In this document: positions 17,492 through 25,947 of the stretch, piece by piece
How positions within the stretch are numbered: position 1 is the first letter of the stretch
Layout of the letters: every line of letters begins with the position of its first letter
NCBI RefSeq assembly: GCF_900106995.1
Contig: NZ_FNOK01000009.1
Location: forward strand, 62,001-126,000
DNA length: 64,000 nucleotides
Source: Saccharopolyspora shandongensis
GTDB lineage: Bacteria; Actinomycetota; Actinomycetes; Mycobacteriales; Pseudonocardiaceae
Direction of reading: 5' to 3'
Made by a program: the position numbers and the translations under genes
The notes under the pieces: generated by a model
Databases searched by the model: none
What the model saw: only the letters and a program-made list of their open reading frames with translations
Told to the model about the DNA's origin: nothing

Positions 17492-18073
17492 GTGACCGCG
17501 CTTGTCCAGCACGAACTGGGGCCGTTCACGATCGCCGACTGGCACGCGCTGCCTGCCCGGGAGGACGGGTCGCGCCTGGAGCTCATCGAGGGGTACTGGC
17601 TCGTGACGCCACCGCCGACCGGGCAGCACCAGTGGGCCGAGAAGCGGATCATCTCGCTCTTCGACCAGGCCATCGCCTCGGCCGGGCGGACCGATCTCTA
17701 CGCGGTCGGCGGCATTGGGGTCGAGATCAGCACGAGTTACCGCTCGGCCCTCATCCCCGACTTCGTCGTCCTCGACACGCCGCCCGTCGGCACGTCGTTC
17801 CAGCCCGGGAACGTCCTGCTCATCGGCGAGATCTGGTCCCCGGGCAACACCTCCAGCGAGCAGCAGGAGAAGTTCCAGGCCTGCGAGCGAGCCGGCATCC
17901 CGTACTTCTGGAGCGTCGCCCAGGACCACGGCGGCCCCGTCGAACTCGCCGCCTACCGCCTCGAGAACGATCGCTACGCGTGCGACGCGACCGCGAAGGC
18001 CGGTCACGGGAGCGCGCGGATCACCGCCAGTCCGGTCCCGTTCGAACTCGATGTGGCCTCGCTGCGGCTATGA
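17492..18073 (+). CDS. Uma2 family (DUF820) putative endonuclease
   Basis: The 193-residue protein has the Uma2/DUF820 restriction-endonuclease-like fold: RLELIEGYWLVTPPPTGQHQ near residue 28, the core LIPDFVVLD near 95 and an EIWSPGN segment near 112 that supplies the E-x-(S/N)-P block. Such proteins are common stand-alone genes in actinobacteria and cyanobacteria, often of unknown role. The GTG start follows a GGTGATGGCCG segment, which is a weak binding site. It converges on, and overlaps by 6 bp, the methyltransferase on the other strand. Confidence 0.85.
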   Translation: MTALVQHELGPFTIADWHALPAREDGSRLELIEGYWLVTPPPTGQHQWAEKRIISLFDQAIASAGRTDLYAVGGIGVEISTSYRSALIPDFVVLDTPPVGTSFQPGNVLLIGEIWSPGNTSSEQQEKFQACERAGIPYFWSVAQDHGGPVELAAYRLENDRYACDATAKAGHGSARITASPVPFELDVASLRL

Positions 18074-18856
18074 ACCCTGAACCTCGCGAGCGTTCGGCAC
18101 CGGCCCGGCTCGCTTGACGGCCGCTGCCACGAACATCGGCAGCGCGAGGAAGAGCCGGTCGGCCTCCGCCCGCGCACGCTGCTCGGCTATCCAGCCGTCC
18201 GCCTGCTCGCGCGTGATGGCGCCGGTGGATCGGGCTCCTTCCGCGAGTCCGGTGACCATGGGCAGCATCGACTTCCCGGTGAAGACGCCGGTGCGCACCT
18301 CGACCACCACGTCGTCGAACGCGGCGTCCAGCAGCAGGTTGCGGTAGCGGCGGGCGGCGCGCGGGCTGGCGATCAGGTCGGCGCGAGCATGCACGATGGT
18401 CCGGGTGAGAATCGGATCGGCGGAGTCGATGACGATGTCGTCCCAGTCCTGACCCAGCAGCACGATCCGCCCACCGGGTGCGAGAACCCTGCGCGCTTCC
18501 GCCAGGGCCCGCTCCGGCTCGGCCAGCTCGTGGAACACCTTGTCGGCCCGGTAGCCGTCCACCGAGGCGTCCGCCAGCGGCAGTTCGCACGCCCCGGCGA
18601 TCCGGAAGTCCGCCTCGGGCCACCGGTCGCGGGCGACGGCGATCATCCGCTCGTCCGGGTCCACACCGATGGTCCGCGCGCCTCGTTCGGCCAGCTCCGC
18701 CACGGCACGTCCGGCACCGCACCCCACGTCCACCGCGGACTTTCCGAGGCCGGCGCCGAGCAGGTCGTAGGAGAGGGTCCGCAGTTCCGCTGCGCCCGGC
18801 AGCCGGTCGGCCGCGTCGAGCCGGGCGATGAGGTCGTCCGTCGATTGCTTGATCAT
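18068..18856 (-). CDS. Class I SAM-dependent methyltransferase
   Basis: The 262-residue protein has a Rossmann methyltransferase core: motif I VDVGCGAGRAVAEL near residue 42, an acidic end to strand 2 (IGVDPDE), ADKVFHEL at motif IV and LAPGGRIVLLGQDW at motif VI. The substrate is unknown. Small-molecule methyltransferases of this layout often act on secondary metabolites or toxic compounds. It diverges from a MerR gene with only 27 bp between them, so the MerR protein probably controls it. Confidence 0.85.
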   Translation of the reverse strand: MIKQSTDDLIARLDAADRLPGAAELRTLSYDLLGAGLGKSAVDVGCGAGRAVAELAERGARTIGVDPDERMIAVARDRWPEADFRIAGACELPLADASVDGYRADKVFHELAEPERALAEARRVLAPGGRIVLLGQDWDDIVIDSADPILTRTIVHARADLIASPRAARRYRNLLLDAAFDDVVVEVRTGVFTGKSMLPMVTGLAEGARSTGAITREQADGWIAEQRARAEADRLFLALPMFVAAAVKRAGPVPNAREVQGS

Positions 18857-18871
18857 GGCCCCAGGCTGCGC

Positions 18872-18889
18872 CTTAATGTCGGCATGAAG
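18872..18889. promoter_or_regulatory. Candidate MerR operator between divergent genes
   Basis: CTTAATG and CATGAAG form a 7-4-7 inverted repeat with one mismatch around TCGG, the geometry of many MerR-family operators. It covers the merR start codon and the only space between the two divergent genes. Confidence 0.4.
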
Positions 18890-19288
18890 TCAAGCGAGCA
18901 CGAGCCGATGAGCATCGGTGGCCTCGCCGGTCGTTTCGGCCTGGCCACCCACGTCCTGCGCCATTGGGAGGCCATGGGGCTCCTCGCCCCCGCGCGCGAC
19001 GCAGCCGGCCGCCGCCGCTACGACACCGCCGACCTCACCCGCGTCGCCGTCATCCTGCGCGCCAAGGAGGCCGGGCTCTCCCTCGACACCATCCGTTCGC
19101 TGGCCGCCGCCGGCGATCCCGTGAAGCGGAGGGACATCCTGCGGGCAGAGGCAGCGGCTCTCCGCTCCCGCATCGCCGCCGCGCAGGCGTCCCTCGAACT
19201 CATCGACTGCGCCCTCGGCTGCGATCACGAGGACGTCACCCGATGCGCCCACTTCCAGCAGGTGGTGGCGGATCGCATCGCCATCTGA
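18884..19288 (+). CDS. MerR-family transcriptional regulator
   Basis: The 134-residue protein has an N-terminal MerR winged helix (MSIGGLAGRFGLATHVLRHWE then LLAPARDAAGRRRY), a dimerisation helix with LRSRIAAAQASLEL and a short C-terminal tail. The tail holds two cysteines in GCDHEDVTRCAHF plus nearby histidines, which could bind a metal or sense thiols or oxidants. The effector is unknown. The ATG at 18884 lies inside a candidate operator, and there is no Shine-Dalgarno site. The divergent methyltransferase is the likely target. Confidence 0.88.
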   Translation: MKSSEHEPMSIGGLAGRFGLATHVLRHWEAMGLLAPARDAAGRRRYDTADLTRVAVILRAKEAGLSLDTIRSLAAAGDPVKRRDILRAEAAALRSRIAAAQASLELIDCALGCDHEDVTRCAHFQQVVADRIAI

Positions 19289-19303
19289 GCACGTGCGCGA
19301 CCG

Positions 19304-20449
19304 CTACGGCGCGGCGGGGAGCTGGACCGTGACCGCGAGGCCGCCGGCCGGGAGGGGTTGCGCCCGGACCCGGCCGTGGTGGGCCTTCGCCGCCGCTTGG
19401 ACGATCGACAGGCCCAGGCCCGCGCCGTTCCTGGCCGTGCGCTGGACGCCGGCCCGACGGAACGGCTCGAAGAGCGATTCCACCTGGTCGGGTGGAACCT
19501 GCGGCCCGGACGACGCGATCCGCAGAGTCGTCCACTGTGGATCGCTTCCGGTGCTGATCTCCACCCAGCCGCCATCCACGTTGTGCCGCACCGCGTTCTC
19601 CAGCAGGTTGCCCGCGACGCGCTCCAGCAGCGCCGGATCACCGACGGCGAAAGCCGGTTCCTCGCAGCACTTGATGCGCAGCCCGCGCTGTCGCGCTTCC
19701 TGCTCGACCGCCCGCAGCGCGCGGCCCACGAGCTCCGTGAGGTCCACCGGCTCCCGCACCGCCAACTCCACGCCTTCGGTGCGGGCCAACAGGAGCAGGG
19801 CCTCCACCAGCCGCTCCGCGCGGGCCGTCGCCTCGCGGACCACATCGGCCATCCGGCGCAGCTCCGCCTCGTCGGCGTCCGGGTCGGACAGCGTGACGTC
19901 GAGTTCCGTGCGGATCACCGACAACGGCGTGCGCAGTTCGTGACTCGCGTTGGCCACGAACCGGCGCTGCGAGTCGAAAGCCGCCTGCAACCGGTCGAGC
20001 ATCGCGTCGAAGGTGTCGGCCAGCTGGGCGACTTCATCGCGCGGGCCGCTCAGCGCGATCCGCTCGTCCAAGGACTCCGCGGACAACCGGTGCGCCGCGG
20101 CCGTCACGTCGTGCAGCGGGCGCAGGACCCGGCCGGTCACCGTCCACGCCAGCAGCGCTGCCGCCAGAACCACTGCTACGAAGGCGAATCCGCCGATCAA
20201 CAGCACCTGCTGCCGCGCGGAGTCGCGCAGCGCCTCGCCCAGCATCTCGGCGGGCACGTCCACGCCGCGCACCCGGACCAGGGTGCCGACGGGCAGCCGG
20301 GGTACCGCGGCGACGACGTTGCCGACCAGCACCCAGCCCAGCCACAGCAGCAGCCCGCTCACCGCGGCGACCAGGGCCGTGGCCAGCAGCGTCAGCCGCG
20401 TTCGCAGTCCCGGACCGCGACGGGTGATCGATCGGGCGGCCGCGCGCAT
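19304..20449 (-). CDS. Membrane sensor histidine kinase (two-component)
   Basis: The 381-residue kinase has two transmembrane helices (about 18-48 and 83-104) flanking a short external segment of about 35 residues. A HAMP domain and the H-box NASHELRTPLSVI with His170 follow. The N-box LLENAVRHN and a G-box NGAGLGLSI mark the ATPase part. The external sensor is small, so the stimulus may be membrane-related. It starts 4 nt after the stop of its partner regulator gene, so the two form an operon. It converges on the MerR gene. Confidence 0.93.
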   Translation of the reverse strand: MRAAARSITRRGPGLRTRLTLLATALVAAVSGLLLWLGWVLVGNVVAAVPRLPVGTLVRVRGVDVPAEMLGEALRDSARQQVLLIGGFAFVAVVLAAALLAWTVTGRVLRPLHDVTAAAHRLSAESLDERIALSGPRDEVAQLADTFDAMLDRLQAAFDSQRRFVANASHELRTPLSVIRTELDVTLSDPDADEAELRRMADVVREATARAERLVEALLLLARTEGVELAVREPVDLTELVGRALRAVEQEARQRGLRIKCCEEPAFAVGDPALLERVAGNLLENAVRHNVDGGWVEISTGSDPQWTTLRIASSGPQVPPDQVESLFEPFRRAGVQRTARNGAGLGLSIVQAAAKAHHGRVRAQPLPAGGLAVTVQLPAAP

Positions 20450-20453
20450 CGGC

Positions 20454-21140
20454 TCAGTCCCTGGCGTGCTCGGCGCCGCCCGCGGACGGCACCCGGTAGC
20501 CGGAGCCGACCACGGTTTCGATGATGCCCGGCTCCCCCAGCTTCTTGCGCAACGTCATCATCGTGACCCGCACCGTCGTGGTGAACGGGTCGGCGTTCTC
20601 GTCCCACACCCGTTCCAGCAGTTCCTCGGAGCTGACCACGCCACCACCGGCCGACAGCAGCACCTCCAGCACGCCGAACTCCTTGCGGGTCAGCTCCACC
20701 TCGCCGTTGTGCCGGTGCACGGTGCGCCGCGCGGAATCCAGCTCCAGCTCCAGCGCGGTGAGCAGCGGCGGCTGCGCCGGCGTGGCCCGCCGCCCCAGCG
20801 CCCGGACCCGGGCGATCAGCTCCGCGAACGCGAACGGCTTGGCCAGGTAGTCGTCGGCGCCCAGGGACAACCCGGCGACGCGGTCGGCGACGGTGCCGCT
20901 GGCGGTGAGCATCAGCACCCGGGTCAGCTCGCCGGAGGACACCAGCCGGCGGCACAGCTCGTCGCCGGACATGCCCGGCAGATCGCGGTCGAGCACCAGC
21001 ACGTCGTAGCGGGTGATCGACGCCTTCTCCTGCCCGCTTTCGCCGTCGTAGGCGACGTCCACGGCCATGCCTTCCCGGCGCAGCCCGCGGGCTATCGCAT
21101 CGGCCAGCGGCTTCTCGTCCTCGACGACCAGGATTCGCAC
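20454..21140 (-). CDS. OmpR/PhoB-family response regulator
   Basis: The 228-residue protein has a receiver domain with the acidic trio EDE near residue 8, phospho-acceptor Asp51 in VLDRDLPG and lysine in LAKPFAFAEL. A winged-helix DNA-binding domain follows (ELTRKEFGVLEVLL and VRVTMMTLRKKLGEPG, ending in VVGSGYRV). It partners the kinase encoded 4 nt downstream. The GTG start has no good ribosome-binding site. Its regulon cannot be told from this sequence. Confidence 0.93.
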   Translation of the reverse strand: MRILVVEDEKPLADAIARGLRREGMAVDVAYDGESGQEKASITRYDVLVLDRDLPGMSGDELCRRLVSSGELTRVLMLTASGTVADRVAGLSLGADDYLAKPFAFAELIARVRALGRRATPAQPPLLTALELELDSARRTVHRHNGEVELTRKEFGVLEVLLSAGGGVVSSEELLERVWDENADPFTTTVRVTMMTLRKKLGEPGIIETVVGSGYRVPSAGGAEHARD

Positions 21141-21222
21141 CCGTTCACCCTGCCACAGCCCGGCGGCGGAGCCAGGGCGGATCGTTCAGCCGGCCCGCAG
21201 GACCTGGCCACCTGCAACGAGA

Positions 21223-21876
21223 TCAGCGCCGGCGGCGCGCGAAAAGGACGGCCCCCGGGCGGTTCTCCTCCGGGGCGAGCAGCAGTTGGGCCTCGACCAC
21301 GAATCCGGCGTCGCCCAGCCAGGCCGCCACTTCGGCAGGCCGGCGGCGGTGGACGTGGACCTTCATCGGATGGCCGCCGTAGCCCTCGGTCTTCAGCAGC
21401 GACTCGTCGCCGACGTGGAAGCCGAGCAGCAGCGGTCCGCCGGGGCGCAGCGCTCGCCGGAAGTGCTCGAAAACCGCGGGAACCGCATCATCGGGGACGT
21501 GGATCAGCGACCACCAGGCGAGGATGCCGGTGACCGAGGCGTCGGCGAGTGCGAGGTCCGTCATCGAGCCCACCTCGAACCGCAGGCCGGGGTAGTCGCG
21601 CCTGGCCATGTCGATCATCGCCGGTGAGAGGTCGATCCCGAAAGCATCGATGCCCAGCTCGTGCAGGTGGGCGGTGACGTGTCCCGGTCCGCAGCCCACG
21701 TCCGCCACCGGCCCGCCGTCGACGGCGCGCACCATGTCGGCGAACAACGCCAGAGCTGCTCGCAAGTAGGGGTTCTCGGACAGGGCGTCGCGCACCTGGT
21801 CGGCATAGCTGACCGCGACCGCGTCGTAGGAGGTCCGGGTGTCCGCCAGCCAGCCGTCCACGATCATGCCCGCCAC
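21223..21876 (-). CDS. Class I SAM-dependent methyltransferase
   Basis: The 217-residue protein has the methyltransferase-11 type core: VADVGCGPGHVTAHLHELG near residue 58, GIDLSPAMIDMARR, a motif IV-V region (ILAWWSLIHVPDDAVP) and LRPGGPLLLGFHVG. The substrate is unknown. A GTG at 21876 or an ATG at 21867 could be the start, with no strong ribosome-binding site for either. It lies between dxs and the two-component operon on the same strand, 90 nt after the dxs stop. Confidence 0.85.
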   Translation of the reverse strand: MAGMIVDGWLADTRTSYDAVAVSYADQVRDALSENPYLRAALALFADMVRAVDGGPVADVGCGPGHVTAHLHELGIDAFGIDLSPAMIDMARRDYPGLRFEVGSMTDLALADASVTGILAWWSLIHVPDDAVPAVFEHFRRALRPGGPLLLGFHVGDESLLKTEGYGGHPMKVHVHRRRPAEVAAWLGDAGFVVEAQLLLAPEENRPGAVLFARRRR

Positions 21877-21966
21877 AGTAGGCCATGATCACGACCGGGT
21901 CCGAGCCTCCGGCACGCCGAGCAGCCGGTGATCATCGACCGCTCGGCGCACCGCGGACTGGGCCGG

Positions 21967-23901
21967 TCAGCCGTTGGCGGCTTCCGGGCGGTCCGGGTCG
22001 GCCGCGACCCGCAGCTGAACCCGCCCGTCGCCGCGCTTGGCGACCCACTCGGTGATCCGGCGGGCGATGTCCTGCTCGGTGAGGCCGAGGTCAGCCAGCA
22101 CCTCTTCGCGCGAGGAGTGCGTCAGGAAGCGGTTCGGCACCGCCAGGTCGCGCAGCGGCACGTCCAGCTCCGAGTCGCGCAGCGCCGCGGCCAGCGCCCA
22201 GCCGAACCCGCCGTGCCGTCCGCAGTCCTCCAGGGTGACCACCAGGCGGTGCTGCGCGGCCATCTCGACGACCTGCTCCGGCACCGGCACCACCCAGCGC
22301 GGGTCGACCACGGTCACCCCGATGCCCTGCGCGGCGAGCCGCTCCGCCGCGGCCACCGCCAGCTTGCCGAAGGCGCCGACCGCGACCAGCAGCACGTCGT
22401 TCGCGCCCGCCGAGCGGCTCAGCACGTCGACGCCGCCGACCCGCTCCACGGCCGGGATCTCCTCGATCACCGAGCCCTTGGAGAACCGCACCACGGTCGG
22501 GCCGTCGTCGACGGCGACCGCCTCGCGCAGCTCCTCGCGCAGCGTCACCGCGTCGCGCGGCGCGGCGACCTGGATGCCCGGGATCAGGCCCAGGATCGAC
22601 AGGTCCCACATCCCGTTGTGGCTGGCGCCGTCGTCACCGGTGACGCCGGAGCGGTCCAGCGTGACCGTGACCGGCTGCTTGTGCAGCGCCACGTCCATCA
22701 GCAGCTGGTCGAACGCCCGGTTCAGGAACGTCGAGTACACCGCGAACACCGGGTGCAGGCCGCCCATCGCCATCCCGGCCGCCGCGGTCATGCCGTGCTG
22801 CTCGGCGATGCCCACGTCGATGCAGCGGTCCGGGTACGCCTCGCCGAACTTCTTCAGCCCGGTCGGGCCGAGCATCGCCGCGGTGATGGCCACCACGTCC
22901 GGCCGCTCGGCGCCGATGCGCACCAGCTCCTCGGCGTAGACGTCCGTCCAGCTCTTCGGGGCCGGCTTGGTCGGCAGCCCGGTCTCGGGGTCGATGACCT
23001 TGACCTGGTGCATCTGCTCGGCCTGGTCGTTCTCGGCCGGCGCGAACCCGTTGCCCTTGCGGGTCACCGCGTGCACGATCACCGGGCCGCCGAAGGACTT
23101 GGCCATCTGCAGCGCGTGCTCCATCGCGCGCAGGTCGTGGCCGTCGACCGGGCCCAGGTACTTGATGCCGAGGTCGGAGAACATCACCTGCGGGCTGATC
23201 GCGTCCTTGATGCCGCTCTTGGCCGCGTGCAGCCCGGTGTAGAGCGAGCGCCCGACGACCGGGAGGTTGCGCAGCGTGCGGCGGCCGCTCTCCAGCGCCT
23301 TCTCGTAGCTGGGGTTCAGGCGCAGCGCGGCGAGGTGCTCGGCGAGACCGCCGATCGTCGGCGCGTAGGACCGGCCGTTGTCGTTGACCACGATCACCAC
23401 CGGACGCTCCTGGTCCGCGGCGATGTTGTTCAGCGCCTCCCAGCACATGCCGCCGGTGAGCGCGCCGTCGCCGACGATCGCCACCGCGTGCTGCGGCTTG
23501 CCGCCGAGCTGGAAGGAGCGGGCCAGGCCGTCGGCGTAGGACAGCGCCGTGGAGGCGTGGCTGTTCTCCACCAGGTCGTGGGTGCTCTCGGTGCGCGACG
23601 GGTAGCCGGAGAGGCCGTCGCGCTTGCGCAGCTGGTCGAATCCGCCCTGCCGACCGGTGATGATCTTGTGCACGTACGCCTGGTGCCCGGTGTCGAACAC
23701 GATGGCGTCCTGCGGCGAGTCGAAGACCCGGTGGACGGCCAGGGTCAGCTCCACCGCGCCCAGGTTCGGCCCCAGGTGCCCGCCGGTGCGAGACACCTTC
23801 TCGATCAGGAACCGCCTGATCTCCGAAGCCAGTTGCGCCAGCTCAGGGTGCTTCAGGCGCTTGACGTCGGCCGGACTGTGCACGGACCCCAGCAGCGTCA
23901 C
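21967..23901 (-). CDS. dxs: 1-deoxy-D-xylulose-5-phosphate synthase
   Basis: The 644-residue protein is a full-length Dxs. This thiamine-diphosphate enzyme joins pyruvate and glyceraldehyde 3-phosphate in the first step of the MEP isoprenoid route. The ThDP motif is [18 protein letters not shown]. The pyrimidine-side region ([17 protein letters not shown]) and the transketolase C-terminal domain are present. The start [19 protein letters not shown] a few residues in is typical. The order next to rnd resembles mycobacteria (Rv2681-Rv2682c). Confidence 0.97.
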   Translation of the reverse strand: MTLLGSVHSPADVKRLKHPELAQLASEIRRFLIEKVSRTGGHLGPNLGAVELTLAVHRVFDSPQDAIVFDTGHQAYVHKIITGRQGGFDQLRKRDGLSGYPSRTESTHDLVENSHASTALSYADGLARSFQLGGKPQHAVAIVGDGALTGGMCWEALNNIAADQERPVVIVVNDNGRSYAPTIGGLAEHLAALRLNPSYEKALESGRRTLRNLPVVGRSLYTGLHAAKSGIKDAISPQVMFSDLGIKYLGPVDGHDLRAMEHALQMAKSFGGPVIVHAVTRKGNGFAPAENDQAEQMHQVKVIDPETGLPTKPAPKSWTDVYAEELVRIGAERPDVVAITAAMLGPTGLKKFGEAYPDRCIDVGIAEQHGMTAAAGMAMGGLHPVFAVYSTFLNRAFDQLLMDVALHKQPVTVTLDRSGVTGDDGASHNGMWDLSILGLIPGIQVAAPRDAVTLREELREAVAVDDGPTVVRFSKGSVIEEIPAVERVGGVDVLSRSAGANDVLLVAVGAFGKLAVAAAERLAAQGIGVTVVDPRWVVPVPEQVVEMAAQHRLVVTLEDCGRHGGFGWALAAALRDSELDVPLRDLAVPNRFLTHSSREEVLADLGLTEQDIARRITEWVAKRGDGRVQLRVAADPDRPEAANG

Positions 23902-24204
23902 CGTTCCACCTCACTCGTCGTGCCGGTCGGGTTCATTCGCATGCCGGGGCCGGGCTGGCTGCCTGGCTCCGCCGCGATGCATAGCGCGTCCCAGTCTACG
24001 GAGGGGCCTGCCGACGGCCCGGCGTGGTACGCGGCACCGTGCGTAACCGTGCGGACACCCTGAGCGCCACCTGCACATTCCTCCGGACTGCGGGGGTCAG
24101 CGGTGTCCCGCGGAGCGTCCGATGCGGCCGAAGCGATCGACCCGGCCCCGCGCGAACGGATTTCCGCCCTGCTCAACGGACCGCGACCAGCGCTGTGCGG
24201 ATCG
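23902..24204. other. Intergenic leader of dxs
   Basis: About 300 bp upstream of dxs carries no gene I can support. A minus-strand frame of about 90 codons is open here but lacks a recognisable protein character. The region probably holds the dxs promoter, and no riboswitch could be recognised by eye. Confidence 0.5.
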
Positions 24205-24675
24205 TCACCGCACGAGCGGCCGCCACTCGGGCAGCTCCGCGAGATCCTCCGCGAGCCTGGCGAACCGGCGGTGCGCCAGCACCGCCGGAGCGGGCGAGGC
24301 GATCACGGCGACCAGCGAGATCAGGCCGATCGGCGCGGCGGGCACGACGTTGACGATCGCCTGCGGCACGGCCGCGAGCAGCGCCCAGCCCGGCCAGCGG
24401 CGCGGCGTGCGGGAGTCGGCCAGCCACGCCGCCGCGGCGACCACGATCCAGCCCGCCGCCCACCCGGTGAAATAACCGGGCACGGTGGACGAACCGAGCA
24501 GCAGCAGACCGGCCGGGACGAGCACGATTCCCAGCGCCGCCAAAAGGAACGCGGTCGCCCGACGCCCTGGCACGGCGCCCGGCGCCGTCGTCCCTGTGCC
24601 CAGGACGGGCTGCACCGCGGTCCCGGAAACGGGCGGGGCCGGGAGGACCTCCGGCACGTGTTCGCGCTGCGTCAT
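24205..24675 (-). CDS. Small multi-spanning membrane protein, unknown function
   Basis: The 156-residue protein has a Pro/Gly-rich cytoplasmic lead of about 40 residues. Three or four hydrophobic helices follow (about 43-62, 68-86, 97-113 and 115-132), then a charged tail ending in RRFARLAEDLAELPEWRPLVR. It contains no enzyme motif and no family is recognised. It is on the same strand as, and 30 nt behind, the RNA methyltransferase gene, so it may be co-transcribed. Confidence 0.72.
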   Translation of the reverse strand: MTQREHVPEVLPAPPVSGTAVQPVLGTGTTAPGAVPGRRATAFLLAALGIVLVPAGLLLLGSSTVPGYFTGWAAGWIVVAAAAWLADSRTPRRWPGWALLAAVPQAIVNVVPAAPIGLISLVAVIASPAPAVLAHRRFARLAEDLAELPEWRPLVR

Positions 24676-24705
24676 CTCATGAATCCCGTTCCCGGGCCGC
24701 CCGGC

Positions 24706-25947
24706 TCAGTCCGGATCGACCGGCTCCAGCAGCGCGATGCATTCGATGTGGTGCGTCATCGGGAACGCGTCGAATGCCTCCAGCTCGGTCATCCGGTAAC
24801 CGCGCTCCGCGAACAGGCCGACGTCCCGCGCCAGAGCCGCCGGATCGCACGCGACGTGCACGATCCGCGCCGGGCGGCGCGCGGTCACCGACTCGACCAC
24901 GTCCCGGCCCGCACCCTTGCGCGGCGGGTCCAGCACCACGACGTCCGGTGCCGACAGGTCCTCGTCGGTGGCCACCGCCTCGACCGTGCCCGCCCGGAAC
25001 GACACCTGCGGCAGGTCCCGCAGGTTCGCCACCGCGTCCTCGACAGCGCGCTTCGACGACTCGACCAGCACCACCGAACCCGCCGGGCCGACCTGCTCGG
25101 CGAGCACGGCCGCGAACAGGCCGACCCCGCCGTAGAGGTCCCACGCCACGCCACCCACAGGCGCGGCCGCGAGCCGCGCGACGACCTCGGTGAAGGCGTC
25201 CGGAGCTGCCTTGTGCACCTGCCAGAAGCCCTGCACCTCGACGTCGAAGGACCGCCCGGCGGCGGATTCGCGGGCCACGCCGCTGCCCTGCACCTGCCGG
25301 GCGACGGCCCGCCCGTGCCGCCGCTGCGGCTTGTGGTCCACGGCCGTGACGTGCACGTCACCGGTCGAATCGGCGGCCACCGTCAGCTCCGCGCCCGGAC
25401 GCCACCGGCGGTTCGTCACCTCGGCCAGCGCGCCCTCGACGGTGATCGGGCAGTCCTCCACCGGGATCACCCGGTGGCTGCGGTGCGCGCGGAACCCCGC
25501 CCGGCCCTTGCGGTCCACCGCCAGCCGCGACCGGCTGCGCCAGCGCAGCAGCCCGCCGGGCAGTTCCTGCACCCGGACCGGCCAGTCGATCCCGGCGATC
25601 CGCTGCAACTGCTCGGCGATCACCGCGGCCTTCAGCTCCCGCTGCGTCTCGCCGGAGGCGTGCTGCCAGTCACAGCCGCCGCACCGGTCGCGGCCGAGCG
25701 CCATGTCCGCCATCGGGCACGGCGGGCTGACCCGCCCCGGCGCCGCGGTCAGCACCTCGACGGCGTCCGCGCGGCAGAAGCCGCCGCCGGCGTCATCCGT
25801 GACCTCCGCGACGACGACCTCGCCGGGCAGCGCGTGGCGGACGAACACCACCCGGCCCTCGTACCGGGCCACGCAGTGCCCGCCGTGCGCTACCGGCCCG
25901 ATCTCGACCTCCAGCCGCCTACCTGTCCAGTCCGGCCTTTCGGTCAC
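24706..25947 (-). CDS. TrmA/RlmD-type RNA m5U methyltransferase
   Basis: The 413-residue protein has an N-terminal TRAM-like beta domain (VEIGPVAHGGHCVARYEGRV). A cysteine set follows (CPMADM...CGGCDWQH), part of the 4Fe-4S-like cluster motif of RlmD. The C-terminal SAM-dependent domain has WDLYGGVGLFAAVLAE, DPPRKGAGRDVV and the catalytic cysteine in HVACDPAALARD. It methylates uridine C5 in tRNA or 23S rRNA. Mycobacterial Rv2689c is the likely counterpart. Its start overlaps the last 29 bp of the permease gene on the same strand, indicating an operon. Confidence 0.92.
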   Translation of the reverse strand: MTERPDWTGRRLEVEIGPVAHGGHCVARYEGRVVFVRHALPGEVVVAEVTDDAGGGFCRADAVEVLTAAPGRVSPPCPMADMALGRDRCGGCDWQHASGETQRELKAAVIAEQLQRIAGIDWPVRVQELPGGLLRWRSRSRLAVDRKGRAGFRAHRSHRVIPVEDCPITVEGALAEVTNRRWRPGAELTVAADSTGDVHVTAVDHKPQRRHGRAVARQVQGSGVARESAAGRSFDVEVQGFWQVHKAAPDAFTEVVARLAAAPVGGVAWDLYGGVGLFAAVLAEQVGPAGSVVLVESSKRAVEDAVANLRDLPQVSFRAGTVEAVATDEDLSAPDVVVLDPPRKGAGRDVVESVTARRPARIVHVACDPAALARDVGLFAERGYRMTELEAFDAFPMTHHIECIALLEPVDPD

